Origin: a virus | Reading direction: 5' to 3' (one strand) | Length of the DNA: 60,688 nucleotides | Virus record (IMG/VR): IMGVR_UViG_3300023196_001456 | Coordinates: 1-60,688 of that record | Part shown: positions 24,143 through 31,127 of the stretch, in pieces | Layout: each line of letters starts with the position of its first letter | How positions within the stretch are numbered: the stretch's first letter is position 1 | Notes under the pieces: model-generated | The model's input: the letters and a program-made list of their open reading frames with translations, nothing else | The model's database searches: none | What the model was told of the DNA's origin: nothing | Program-made: the position numbers and the translations under genes

Positions 24143-24391
24143 TTATTTTATTATTAGCTTTCTACCTACTCTTTTAACATAATCTTGATCTTTCAGTTCT
24201 TTTATCAGTCTCTTTGTGGTTCTTTGACTTACATTTAAGTCATCCGCTAATGTTGATATAGAAGGAAAACAAGATCTTTGTTTGTTTGCATAACATGCTA
24301 AAACTGAGTATAGTGCTTTAGCTTTTATTGATAGGTCTGGTGATAATATAACCTCACGGCTAACTATACCAAATCTATAGTTCTGTGACAT
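24143..24391 (-). CDS. Winged helix-turn-helix regulator (HTH_36 type)
   Basis: 82 aa. LSIKAKALYSVLACYANKQRS and CFPSISTLADDLNVSQRTTK then LIKELKDQDYVKRVGRKLII: a classic winged helix of the HTH_36/replication initiator type with almost no extra sequence. It could be an early-gene regulator. It overlaps the upstream gene by 17 bases and lies near the right end of the leftward block. Confidence 0.82.
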   Translation of the reverse strand: MSQNYRFGIVSREVILSPDLSIKAKALYSVLACYANKQRSCFPSISTLADDLNVSQRTTKRLIKELKDQDYVKRVGRKLIIK

Positions 24392-24560
24392 GTTTAGACA
24401 TGATGATCAATAAAGCAAAGTTATGATCTACTTCTTTACTTAGTTCATCATTTCTCATACCATACTTATCATTCATCATCTTACCGAAAGGTATAGACCT
24501 GTCACTTTTTAACCACTTGTTATACTCACTGGTTAACAGTTCTCTACTTATTGTTGCCAT
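24375..24560 (-). CDS. Small unknown protein
   Basis: 61 aa, MATISRELLTSEYNKWLKSD at the start, helical. It ends inside the start of the winged-helix gene and begins nine bases after the next upstream gene, so it is part of that operon. No family recognised. Confidence 0.6.
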   Translation of the reverse strand: MATISRELLTSEYNKWLKSDRSIPFGKMMNDKYGMRNDELSKEVDHNFALLIIMSKHVTEL

Positions 24561-24569
24561 GTCTTGATT

Positions 24570-25139
24570 TTAAATTGATATTTCATTGATATCAGTTCCA
24601 TTAATTTCACTGAATAATTCTGTTTGAACTACTTTATTAAAGAAAGGAATAGTGTTTTTATCCACTACCTCAATGTCAAATGTATTAATTTTTGCTGACT
24701 CTTCTTTAATAACCTGGTTGTCTACGTCATAATAATAAAGCATTACCTCCATATTCATATGATATGGATCAAACTCATCACTCCATGAACCATCTGTTTT
24801 AATTCTACCATAGATATAACCATCTATAGTAGCAAGACCTTTATCAATTAGCACATCCCATTCAAAGTTTGTACCTGCATGATAACTTGGTGGCTTTACT
24901 TTAACAATATCACCCATCTGTAAAGTTTTGATTTCTTTGTAAGATAAGATACTGTTTAAGATAAAACTCATATGTGACTCACTTAATCCTTCATTAAGGA
25001 TATTCATGATGTGCACAATGTTTTCAGGATTAGACAACTTTGATTTGTTGACTATCCCATATATAATTTCTTTACTTGTTTTTTCTGATATTACGTATGT
25101 TGTATTATTTTTTCCCATTAATTTAATTTTAATAAACAT
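24570..25139 (-). CDS. Unknown 189-aa protein preceded by a start-codon hairpin
   Basis: 189 aa. N-terminal helices (EKTSKEIIYGIVNKSKL; IMNILNEGLSESHMSFILNS) followed by a beta-rich part (MGDIVKVKPPSYHAGTNFEW; GLATIDGYIYGRIKTDGSW), resembling a small SH3-like barrel. No family recognised. Its ATG lies in the stem of a 36-nt hairpin (see 25137-25172), so its translation may be controlled. Confidence 0.65.
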   Translation of the reverse strand: MFIKIKLMGKNNTTYVISEKTSKEIIYGIVNKSKLSNPENIVHIMNILNEGLSESHMSFILNSILSYKEIKTLQMGDIVKVKPPSYHAGTNFEWDVLIDKGLATIDGYIYGRIKTDGSWSDEFDPYHMNMEVMLYYYDVDNQVIKEESAKINTFDIEVVDKNTIPFFNKVVQTELFSEINGTDINEISI

Positions 25140-25172
25140 AGCAGGCCAATACTAATGATTGGACCCGCTATG
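25137..25172 (-). promoter_or_regulatory. Hairpin sequestering the start codon of the 189-aa gene
   Basis: On the leftward strand CATAGC...GCTATG closes the hairpin, with inner pairs GG/CC and CCAAT/ATTGG around a 7-nt loop. The final ATG is the start codon at 25139. Pairing is 13 bp with one mismatch and one bulge. The remainder of the gap to 25285 has a small GGTTA/TAACC hairpin (25176-25189) and an AT-rich stretch. Confidence 0.5.
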
Positions 25173-25285
25173 TTAGGTTACCACTAACCATATATACTGT
25201 GTGTTTCCCTAGCCTTACTACCTAGTAATAATATATATAATAATACTGGTGTTGTTAGGGTGTCAGGTGTGGCACTTTTAATTTG

Positions 25286-25633
25286 TTAAACTTGTTGTTT
25301 TATCTCCAATGATACAAATGGGATAAATACTATTACAGCTACATCTCTACCATTATATCCATAGTCAAGACCTATTCCAAAACCAATTAATGGCAGGATT
25401 TCTATATTAAACTTTGGTAGCATATGTACTTTTGGTAAGTAATTATATACTATGACTGCTAATATCATTACAGTAAAGTAAGATAGTATTAGTCCACTCC
25501 ATACTAATGGTGTAGATATAAAGCCATCATTGAATACGATAGCTGCTAATGTTACTGTTGCAAGTATAGGTGATACTACAACAAATACTATTTTAATAAT
25601 TGATCTGAGAATTCTTTTATAAGTTGGTTTCAT
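25286..25633 (-). CDS. Small multi-pass membrane protein
   Basis: 115 aa. Basic N-terminus (MKPTYKRILRSIIK), then hydrophobic segments at about residues 15-35 (IVFVVVSPILATVTLAAIVF) and 42-62 (PLVWSGLILSYFTVMILAVI), and a weaker one near 80-105. Probably in the inner membrane. Could be an anti-superinfection or lysis-related protein, but nothing in the sequence proves it. Confidence 0.65.
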   Translation of the reverse strand: MKPTYKRILRSIIKIVFVVVSPILATVTLAAIVFNDGFISTPLVWSGLILSYFTVMILAVIVYNYLPKVHMLPKFNIEILPLIGFGIGLDYGYNGRDVAVIVFIPFVSLEIKQQV

Positions 25634-25637
25634 GGTT

Positions 25638-25922
25638 TTATTTATTATAAGATTGACAATAGTTTATATATTCTACATTAGAGAATCTTTTAATCTCTAT
25701 GATGTTGTTGTCCAAAGCAAGTGCTCTTAACTCATGGTTATTAGTAAGCTCTTCATTCAAATCTTCCATTAGTGGTGATTCAAGTTCATTACGTTTGATT
25801 ACGAAATGTTGTTCTCCTGTAAATAGGTTAACTGTTGGACTTTCAATGCTTGTATACATTAGTATACCGATTCTGTTGTTGTGCTGAACAAATTGCTCAG
25901 GGTATATGATTTTTATCTGCAT
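25638..25922 (-). CDS. Small unknown protein
   Basis: 94 aa, beta-rich (RIGILMYTSIESPTVNLF; EQHFVIKRNELESPLMEDL). No family recognised. Four bases separate it from the membrane protein gene downstream. Confidence 0.6.
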   Translation of the reverse strand: MQIKIIYPEQFVQHNNRIGILMYTSIESPTVNLFTGEQHFVIKRNELESPLMEDLNEELTNNHELRALALDNNIIEIKRFSNVEYINYCQSYNK

Positions 25923-25955
25923 GGTTTTGTGGTATTAATTAAATAAAGGGATAGA

Positions 25956-26129
25956 CTATCTACCCCATTTAGAACGTTTATGTTTTTTCTTGGATACCCA
26001 ATAGTTATTCTTGGCCCAAGCTTTTTTGTTTTTTGATGTCCCACATCTATTACGTGTGGATCCACATGATTGTAATACTGGTCCTCCAATAAAGAGTAAC
26101 AGCATTAGATAAAGAAACTTTCTTTTCAT
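25956..26129 (-). CDS. Small probable lipoprotein
   Basis: 57 aa. A signal peptide-like start (MKRKFLYLMLLLFIGGP) leads to VLQSCGST, a lipobox-like site with Cys at residue 22, followed by a very basic tail (NKKAWAKNNYWVSKKKHKRS). It fills a 220-base gap and lies just before a two-segment membrane protein gene. It could be an outer-membrane lipoprotein for superinfection exclusion, or a spanin-like partner; unproven. Confidence 0.6.
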   Translation of the reverse strand: MKRKFLYLMLLLFIGGPVLQSCGSTRNRCGTSKNKKAWAKNNYWVSKKKHKRSKWGR

Positions 26130-26146
26130 AGTTTAAGGATTAGTTA

Positions 26147-26353
26147 TTAATAATTAAGTTTTTCATGTACGTCTTGACCAACGAATGCTGCTGGTAACCA
26201 TCCAAAGATTATTGATACACCTATGGTAGCACCATGAGCAAAGCATTCTTTAAATGTCCAAGTATCTTCTAGATACCATACGATTGTATTTATGAATATA
26301 ACAGTTAGGATAAATGTTGCAACTGTAGCCAACATGATTTTAGTATTTTTCAT
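26147..26353 (-). CDS. Small membrane protein with two hydrophobic segments
   Basis: 68 aa. Segments IMLATVATFILTVIFINTIV (about residues 6-25) and ATIGVSIIFGWLPAAFVGQD (about 42-61). No family recognised. Together with the two genes that follow it forms a membrane/lipoprotein cluster at the start of the leftward block. Confidence 0.65.
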   Translation of the reverse strand: MKNTKIMLATVATFILTVIFINTIVWYLEDTWTFKECFAHGATIGVSIIFGWLPAAFVGQDVHEKLNY

Positions 26354-26400
26354 TTTAATTGTATTAGTGGTGATTGCAATATTGCGGGTAATATGATACT

Positions 26401-26580
26401 ATTCCTATAGAGGAAGAGACAACAACTACTCATGTTTTATTGTTGAGTGTAATTGTTACTCTTGTAGTGTTGTTAGCTATATTTATATATATAGGGTCCA
26501 GTTATTATTTTAATGGCCTTAAAGGTATATTATATGGCTTATATGATGTCATCTTCATTGTGCAACACCCAAATAAATAA
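26401..26580 (+). other. Rightward open frame without ATG, encodes one transmembrane helix
   Basis: A frame opened by a TAA at 26389 runs to TAA at 26578-26580 without ATG or GTG; possible starts are ATT 26401 or TTG 26434. The translation IPIEEETTTTHVLLLSVIVT then LVVLLAIFIYIGSSYYFNGL looks like a real membrane protein. It may be a gene with a rare start, a decayed gene, or chance. It lies in the otherwise non-coding gap 26354-26749. Confidence 0.25.
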
Positions 26581-26595
26581 TTTTTACATAACTAA

Positions 26596-26612
26596 TTACT
26601 AATTATTAGTAA
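26596..26612. promoter_or_regulatory. Perfect 17-bp palindrome, operator candidate
   Basis: TTACTAAT-T-ATTAGTAA, eight perfectly paired bases on each side of a central T. It is near the right end of the leftward block, four bases before the first copy of the 23-bp repeat. The winged-helix protein at 24143-24391 is a possible ligand; this link is speculation. Confidence 0.5.
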
Positions 26613-26615
26613 GAT

Positions 26616-26638
26616 GCAAAGATTAGTTGGGGAGCAGA
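26616..26638. repeat. 23-bp direct repeat, copy 1
   Basis: Contains ATTAGTTGGGGAGCAGA. It matches the copy at 27136-27158 at 20 of 23 positions, in the same orientation. The two copies flank the gene at 26750-27079. Confidence 0.7.
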
Positions 26639-26717
26639 GGTTGATATTGGAAGATGAGCAGAAATAGAGGTAAAGAATTGGTTAATGTAACATAGGAATT
26701 GTAACATTCCAGTTATT

Positions 26718-26742
26718 AAAGGCCGTGCTTTTACACACGGCC
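26718..26742 (-). terminator. Intrinsic terminator after the first leftward gene
   Basis: GGCCGTG-8 nt-CACGGCC (26721-26742), a 7-bp GC-rich stem, followed leftward by a short U-rich run (TTTAATAA). It ends the gene at 26750-27079. Confidence 0.7.
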
Positions 26743-26749
26743 ATTAAGA

Positions 26750-27079
26750 TTATACTGCTTCCACCCACATTAGTGTTGTGAGTTCACCGGTTCTAAGATC
26801 CGTTACTGCATTATCAGACATACGGAATCCAGGCATCTCTTGTCCAGGCTCTAATTTTTTCATTAGCTCTTGGATTGTTGGATGATTAGCTCTCATTACC
26901 AAATTGGTTTCTGGGTCTATAAGAGATAATTGGCCGAAGGTAATATTACCTTGAGTTCTACTACCAACAGCAAGACCAGCAAGTGTAGTCTTTTTGTTAG
27001 TGATTGGTGTTGACGTACACTGAATCATTGCTGAGCCTGTTGACTCATTGATTTGTACTTTTCTGAAGAATACTGACAT
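26750..27079 (-). CDS. First leftward gene, unknown 109-aa protein
   Basis: 109 aa, beta-rich (VFFRKVQINESTGSAMIQCT; TQGNITFGQLSLIDPETNLV) with a helical TIQELMKKLEPGQEMPGF segment and a final TTLMWVEAV strand. No family recognised. It starts the leftward block, has its own terminator and is flanked by 23-bp repeats, so it is probably expressed separately and strongly, perhaps as an early DNA-binding or host-takeover protein. Confidence 0.7.
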   Translation of the reverse strand: MSVFFRKVQINESTGSAMIQCTSTPITNKKTTLAGLAVGSRTQGNITFGQLSLIDPETNLVMRANHPTIQELMKKLEPGQEMPGFRMSDNAVTDLRTGELTTLMWVEAV

Positions 27080-27135
27080 AATTTATGAATTTAAAATATT
27101 AATGGATACCACTTATATACGGGGGTACCCTATCC

Positions 27136-27158
27136 GCAATAATTAGCTGGGGAGCAGA
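27136..27158. repeat. 23-bp direct repeat, copy 2
   Basis: Contains ATTAGCTGGGGAGCAGA. It differs from copy 1 at three positions and lies 57 bases upstream of the start of the gene at 26750-27079. Confidence 0.7.
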
Positions 27159-27290
27159 ACAGTAGATCCTCTTCAGAATGCCAAACACAAAACTTTTGCA
27201 ATACCGTGGGGGGTACAAAAATTAAAAATAAAATTTTTTTTAATCTAGTGAGTCCGGGAAATATGGAATTTAATTTTCAACCCTCACAAA

Positions 27291-27312
27291 TAATTTGTAT
27301 ATTAATTATATA
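27291..27312 (+). promoter_or_regulatory. Late-type motif before the first rightward gene
   Basis: TAATTTGTATATTAATTATA keeps the core TTTGTATATT of the motif found at 38155, 44972 and 56634. It ends 27 nt before the ATG at 27340. Confidence 0.5.
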
Positions 27313-27339
27313 AACACAACTAACTCTATAATTTAAGAT

Positions 27340-27666
27340 ATGAGTAAAGAAGAAGACGGAAGGGAGCATGATCCTATGGAAGATATTAAGAAAAAAGAGG
27401 CTGAATTAGATCAAGTAAATTTAGCTTATGACAATTCATATAAAGTTCTTACAGGGGAAATTGATTTCCATACATTACTAGAAGATTCATTTAAGGATGG
27501 GGATTCTGCACTGATGGCTTTTGATCCGGATTCTGGCCCTTTACAAACTGAATTAGAAGGTATGATTGCATGGTATATTGAATCAGAAGAGTATGAAAGA
27601 TGTGCCATGTTAAGAGATATACTGGAAGAGAAATTTCCAAGCTTACTAATAAACCAAACCAAATAA
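27340..27666 (+). CDS. Small acidic protein with UVR-like motif
   Basis: 108 aa. Acidic N-terminus (MSKEEDGREHDPMEDIKKKE) and a C-terminal YIESEEYERCAMLRDILEEK segment (about residues 79-98) that resembles the UVR helix pair of UvrB/UvrC and ClpC. The UVR motif mediates protein-protein contacts. It opens the rightward block. Confidence 0.7.
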   Translation: MSKEEDGREHDPMEDIKKKEAELDQVNLAYDNSYKVLTGEIDFHTLLEDSFKDGDSALMAFDPDSGPLQTELEGMIAWYIESEEYERCAMLRDILEEKFPSLLINQTK

Positions 27667-27668
27667 AG

Positions 27669-27989
27669 ATGGGAAATATATTACAAGACATGATTAGTAT
27701 GCTGACTAGAAAAAAGTCAGTGATACCAAAAGCAGATGATTACATTGCTATTGCTAGATATGCAGGTACACAAGAAAGATTAAAACAACATCCTAAACTA
27801 AACTCTGAGCTTACTACGTTGGGAGACTTAAAAAAGTTTACATCTGGTAACTCTGTTAATATAGGATCAGATCAAACTATAACCGGAACTAAAACCTTTT
27901 CTCGTATAGTTATTATTTCTGAGGATGGTACTAAGTGGGAACAAACTATCAGCAATGATGGAGTCACTGAGTACAATAAAATAGCTTAA
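27669..27989 (+). CDS. Unknown 106-aa protein
   Basis: 106 aa from ATG 27669; the frame is open further upstream but that part overlaps the preceding gene. The N-terminal half is helical and the C-terminal half is a repeat-like beta segment (NIGSDQTITGTKTFSRIVII) of the type found in phage fibre stalks. Possibly a minor virion protein. Confidence 0.65.
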   Translation: MGNILQDMISMLTRKKSVIPKADDYIAIARYAGTQERLKQHPKLNSELTTLGDLKKFTSGNSVNIGSDQTITGTKTFSRIVIISEDGTKWEQTISNDGVTEYNKIA

Positions 27990-27992
27990 TGA

Positions 27993-28247
27993 ATGGCAAC
28001 ACCAAGAAAAGGAAAGGCAAGAGTTAAAGTAACTAAATCAGGAAAGAAAGTTAGTTACGGACAAGCTGGTGAGGCCAAAGGAGGCGGACCAAGAGTTAAG
28101 CCTGGTACTTCAAAGGGTGATAGTTATTGTGCAAGAAGTTTAGGGATTAAGAAAAGACTTTCTGCAAAGAAAAGGAATGACCCTAATACACCAAATAATC
28201 TATCACGTAAGCGTTGGAAATGCTCAGGGGCAAAATCAAGAAAGTAA
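27993..28247 (+). CDS. Small Lys/Arg-rich protein 1
   Basis: 84 aa, very basic. Contains GDSYCARSLGI and NDPNTPNNLSRKRWKCSGAK. It belongs with the next two genes to a run of three basic proteins joined by TAATG overlaps. I recall similar sequences in marine phages, but no function. A role in DNA compaction or packaging is plausible from charge only. Confidence 0.75.
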   Translation: MATPRKGKARVKVTKSGKKVSYGQAGEAKGGGPRVKPGTSKGDSYCARSLGIKKRLSAKKRNDPNTPNNLSRKRWKCSGAKSRK

Positions 28248-28438
28248 TGGCAACAAAGAAAAAAAGTACAGTAAACAAGGCAGGCAACTATACTAAACCT
28301 GCAATGCGTAAAAGATTATTCTCTTCTATTAAAGCAGGAGGGAAAGGTGGAGCACCTGGGCAATGGTCAGCACGTAAAGCTCAAATGCTTGCTAAACGTT
28401 ACAAAGCTAATGGTGGAGGCTACAAAACTAAGAAGTAA
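28247..28438 (+). CDS. Small Lys-rich protein 2 (DUF5872-like)
   Basis: 63 aa from ATG 28247, which overlaps the preceding TAA (TAATG). The C-terminal APGQWSARKAQMLAKRYKAN resembles the DUF5872-type segment known from giant viruses and marine phages. Basic, with no other recognisable domain. Confidence 0.7.
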   Translation: MATKKKSTVNKAGNYTKPAMRKRLFSSIKAGGKGGAPGQWSARKAQMLAKRYKANGGGYKTKK

Positions 28439-28680
28439 TGGCAAAAGCTAAATCACAAAAGAGTTTAGATAAGTGGACTAAACAGAAGTGGAGAACTCCT
28501 TCTGGTAAAAAAAGTAAGGATACCGGAGAAGTATATGCACCTTCTAAGACTATTGCTAAACTTAAAAGCACTGCAGCAGGAAGAAAGAAGTTAGCTGCTG
28601 CTAACAAGAAAAAAAGAGCAGCTACCAAAAAAGGTGAGCAACACGCAAAGCATGGCCTTCATAAAGGCAAAAAGCGTTAA
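28438..28680 (+). CDS. Small Lys-rich protein 3, histone H1-tail-like
   Basis: 80 aa, over a third Lys/Arg. SLDKWTKQKWRTPSGKKSKD at the N-terminus and an AAGRKKLAAANKKKRAATKK tail similar in composition to histone H1 or bacterial histone-like tails. Starts in a TAATG overlap. Nucleic-acid binding is likely from charge. Confidence 0.72.
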   Translation: MAKAKSQKSLDKWTKQKWRTPSGKKSKDTGEVYAPSKTIAKLKSTAAGRKKLAAANKKKRAATKKGEQHAKHGLHKGKKR

Positions 28681-28740
28681 ATGAAAAAACAAAATAAATA
28701 GAAAAGGGCCTAAACTTTTTTTATTTAAACTATTTATATA

Positions 28741-28758
28741 TATATTTGTATAAATAAC
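28741..28758 (+). promoter_or_regulatory. Promoter candidate before the 101-aa gene
   Basis: TATATTTGTATAAATAAC contains TATATTTG (TAnnTTTG) and TTTGTATA, the first part of the late motif core. It is 25-42 nt before the ATG at 28783, in the 102-bp gap that otherwise shows only a six-codon frame at 28681. Confidence 0.45.
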
Positions 28759-28782
28759 GTTTAATAATTAAAAAAAAGCAAA

Positions 28783-29088
28783 ATGGCAAATTCTAAAAAC
28801 CAAAACCCATTACAAGACCAAGACCCTACTTTATCTAAAGAGGAAATGGCAGCACGTAGAGAAGAGATTACTGGATTCTATAAAGATAACATCCCTCATT
28901 TAGAAGTACAAGCAGAATATGAAATGTTACTGGCTACTATTGAGAAGTCTAGAGCAGAACGTATGCAAGCTCAAATGTTTATGGCTCAACAGTATGCTTC
29001 TCAAGAAGAAGGATCTAATCCAAACTCTGATGAAGCTAAAGCATTCAAACAAGCAATGGAAGAAGCTGCATCTAAAATAGAAGATTAA
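28783..29088 (+). CDS. Unknown Met/Gln-rich protein
   Basis: 101 aa. Charged helices with NIPHLEVQAEYEMLLATIEK then MQAQMFMAQQYASQEEG. A coiled coil is likely. No family recognised; placed just before the endolysin, so it could be a virion or lysis-related protein. Confidence 0.7.
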   Translation: MANSKNQNPLQDQDPTLSKEEMAARREEITGFYKDNIPHLEVQAEYEMLLATIEKSRAERMQAQMFMAQQYASQEEGSNPNSDEAKAFKQAMEEAASKIED

Positions 29089-29089
29089 T

Positions 29090-30010
29090 ATGAAACTTCT
29101 AAAGAAAGGTGATACAGGGCAAGATGTCAAAACACTTCAAACAGCATTAAAGATAACAGTTGATGGTCACTTTGGACCATTGACTGAGAAAGCAGTAGTT
29201 AGATTTCAGCTTTCTAATAACTTTCCCGTAACAGGTATAGTAGACTCTCCCGTATGGACACTTCTCTTAAATAAATCTATATTAGTATTAGATGAGATAG
29301 ATGAGGACAGTGATATTTCTGATGAATATTTTATTACAGAATATAATCAAACTATTCACAAATACTATTTACCTAAAGGTGAATATGTTAACGGGCCTAT
29401 AACTAATGACTACATATTCCTACATCATACAGCAGGTAGAGAAAATCCATATAGAACAGTGGATCACTGGGGTAGAGATAAAAGAGGTAGAGTAGCAACA
29501 GAGTTTGTACTAGGTGGAAGAAATCACAGAACAGGTGATACTGAATATGATGGTGTCATGGTACAAGCATTTCCAGAAAAGTGCCAGGGGTGGCACCTTG
29601 GAAGAACTGGATCAGGATGGATGAATAGACATTCTGTAGGATTGGAAATTTGTTGTGCTGGATATCTTGATGAGGATTACAAAACATACTTTAATAGCAA
29701 ATGTGCTGATACTGAGGTTATTGAACTAGAAAAACCTTTTAGAGGTCATTCTATATGGCATACTTATTCAGAAGAGCAAATCAAAGAAACTGAAAAGTGG
29801 ATCAAATTTGTAGCAGAGAGAGATAATATTGATATTAGAATAGGACTTCAACAGTATATTCATGAGCATGGTGCACATAAAGCCTTTGGGTTTCATGAAG
29901 ATGCTTTCTATGGAAAGGTAAAAGGATTATTAACACATACCAATGTAAGGAGAGATAAGTCTGATTGTTATCCACATCCTGACTTTGTAGATATGATAAT
30001 GAGTTTATAA
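29090..30010 (+). CDS. N-acetylmuramoyl-L-alanine amidase (endolysin) with peptidoglycan-binding domain
   Basis: 306 aa. Residues 1-60 form a PG_binding_1 domain (GDTGQDVKTLQTALKITVDG; VDGHFGPLTEKAVVRFQ). Residues about 80-300 are an Amidase_2/PGRP-type domain with zinc ligands in FLHHTAGRE (about 109-117) and in the HTNVRRDKSDCYPHPDF region (about 283-299). It cleaves the amide bond between MurNAc and the stem peptide. No signal peptide, so a holin or other export route is needed; no holin was recognised. It starts one base after the previous stop. Confidence 0.9.
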   Translation: MKLLKKGDTGQDVKTLQTALKITVDGHFGPLTEKAVVRFQLSNNFPVTGIVDSPVWTLLLNKSILVLDEIDEDSDISDEYFITEYNQTIHKYYLPKGEYVNGPITNDYIFLHHTAGRENPYRTVDHWGRDKRGRVATEFVLGGRNHRTGDTEYDGVMVQAFPEKCQGWHLGRTGSGWMNRHSVGLEICCAGYLDEDYKTYFNSKCADTEVIELEKPFRGHSIWHTYSEEQIKETEKWIKFVAERDNIDIRIGLQQYIHEHGAHKAFGFHEDAFYGKVKGLLTHTNVRRDKSDCYPHPDFVDMIMSL

Positions 30011-30011
30011 A

Positions 30012-30383
30012 ATGGCACTAGTAAATAAAGTAGATTTAAAATTGAAAGTAAGTATTAATGTATCAATAAAGTATCAGATACTTACATATTGTTTCTTTAA
30101 TGATATCCTGCTGACTAAAACAGATTTAGATTTTTTAGCAGAATTATCTTTTAATCCTAAAATTGAGATAGCTAAGTTTTGCAATCTATTAACTGAAAAA
30201 GGTATATTTAAAAGTTCTCAATCAGCTAGAAATGCAATTTCTAAAATAGAGAAGAAAGGACTATTAAGTAAAATTGGTACTAATAAAAAAACAATAGTAA
30301 TTAATAAAACAATTAATGTACAAACAAGTGGTTTAGTTTTATTGGATTACAAAATATTAGGCAATGAACCCAAAGAAGCATAA
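30012..30383 (+). CDS. Probable winged-helix DNA-binding protein
   Basis: 123 aa. The middle (FCNLLTEKGIFKSSQSARNA then SKIEKKGLLSKIGTNKKTIV) reads as recognition helix plus wing. It overlaps the HU/IHF-like gene by 20 bases, and crAss-like phages often carry paired small DNA-binding genes in this place. Family not certain. Confidence 0.6.
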   Translation: MALVNKVDLKLKVSINVSIKYQILTYCFFNDILLTKTDLDFLAELSFNPKIEIAKFCNLLTEKGIFKSSQSARNAISKIEKKGLLSKIGTNKKTIVINKTINVQTSGLVLLDYKILGNEPKEA

Positions 30384-30717
30384 TGAGTTTAAGAAAGGTA
30401 TTGCTGAAGAAGTGGGTGTACACTCACAGTTAGTTGATGATTTTATAACTTTTTATTTTAGTAAAGTAAGAAAAAAATTATCATCACTTGCCCATCCTAG
30501 AATTTATATAGAAGGATTAGGTACCTTTTATCTTAGGAAAAAAAAGTTAGAGCATGCAATTAAAAAACAAAAAAGCATGTTAGGTAATGTAGCAAAGCGT
30601 ACTTATAATGGATATGCAAAAAGTGAAACAATAACTTCAAATATCAATGAGATGGAAAAAGCTCTTAAAGTAATTGAAAATGATATCTTAAGTAAGAAAA
30701 TGTTTAGAGAAAAATGA
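30364..30717 (+). CDS. HU/IHF-like DNA-bending protein
   Basis: 117 aa. EEVGVHSQLVDDFITFYFSK (two helices), then LSSLAHPRIYIEGLGTFYLR, the beta-turn-beta entry of the HU/IHF arm, followed by a basic helical tail. Likely binds and bends the phage genome in replication or packaging. HU/IHF subunit genes are a hallmark of crAss-like phages. Confidence 0.75.
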   Translation: MNPKKHNEFKKGIAEEVGVHSQLVDDFITFYFSKVRKKLSSLAHPRIYIEGLGTFYLRKKKLEHAIKKQKSMLGNVAKRTYNGYAKSETITSNINEMEKALKVIENDILSKKMFREK

Positions 30718-31046
30718 GCAAGATAAAAAAATACTTAGATGCCTTTAGAAATGCAGGAAAGATTGCGGAAGGAATAAAAAATAATGTATTTAAAAAAGAG
30801 CATGTTGAAGCTATAGCAACTGAAAGGTTTCAGATTTGTATAAAGTGCAGTTTGTTTGATGCTAAAGGAGATAGTTGCTTAGCACCAGGAACACAGCCGT
30901 GTTGTAGTGATTGCGGTTGCAGTCTGGGTTTTAAAGTAAGATCATTATCTTCAGAATGCCCAAAAAGTTTTTGGGACTCAGTTACTACTGAGGAAGAAGA
31001 GGAACAAATATTTGAAAAAATTAAAAATGATGAAAATGCAAATTAA
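30714..31046 (+). CDS. Cysteine-rich small protein
   Basis: 110 aa. A helical N-terminus is followed by FQICIKCSLFDAKGDSCLAP then QPCCSDCGCSLGFKVRSLSS and ECPKSFW, at least eight cysteines arranged as two zinc-binding clusters. Acidic C-terminus. It overlaps the HU/IHF-like gene by four bases. Similar Cys-rich proteins occur in Bacteroidota phages; function unknown. Confidence 0.72.
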   Translation: MSKIKKYLDAFRNAGKIAEGIKNNVFKKEHVEAIATERFQICIKCSLFDAKGDSCLAPGTQPCCSDCGCSLGFKVRSLSSECPKSFWDSVTTEEEEEQIFEKIKNDENAN

Positions 31047-31125
31047 TTACATATATAAAGACACAACAACAACAGTAGAAACTGACACAGAAGGTTTGTG
31101 GTGGTATACTACTACAACACTATAA
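31030..31125 (+). CDS. Very small Thr-rich protein
   Basis: 31 aa, MKMQINYIYKDTTTTVETDT at the start, ending WWYTTTTL. It starts inside the end of the preceding gene and ends two bases before the PDDEXK gene. Alternative ATG three bases upstream. Length makes the call uncertain. Confidence 0.4.
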   Translation: MKMQINYIYKDTTTTVETDTEGLWWYTTTTL

Positions 31126-31127
31126 TT

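Larger units (their letters stand above)
27080..27339. promoter_or_regulatory. Divergent control region between the two gene blocks
   Basis: A 260-bp gap with both outward gene starts. It holds copy 2 of the 23-bp repeat (27136-27158), two GGGGGTAC-type words (about 27121 and 27210), an A/T tract (27216-27242) and a late-type motif (27291-27312). No gene is seen. This is the expected site of block promoters and perhaps of an origin; no DnaA-box cluster was evident. Confidence 0.55.

Noticed and set aside
26352-26433. 27-codon leftward frame ending in an ATGA overlap with the membrane protein gene
   Set aside because: Overlap is suggestive, but the peptide lacks a recognisable feature and lies in the region of the rightward membrane frame.
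28681-28701. Six-codon frame after the third basic protein
   Set aside because: Too short to support a gene.
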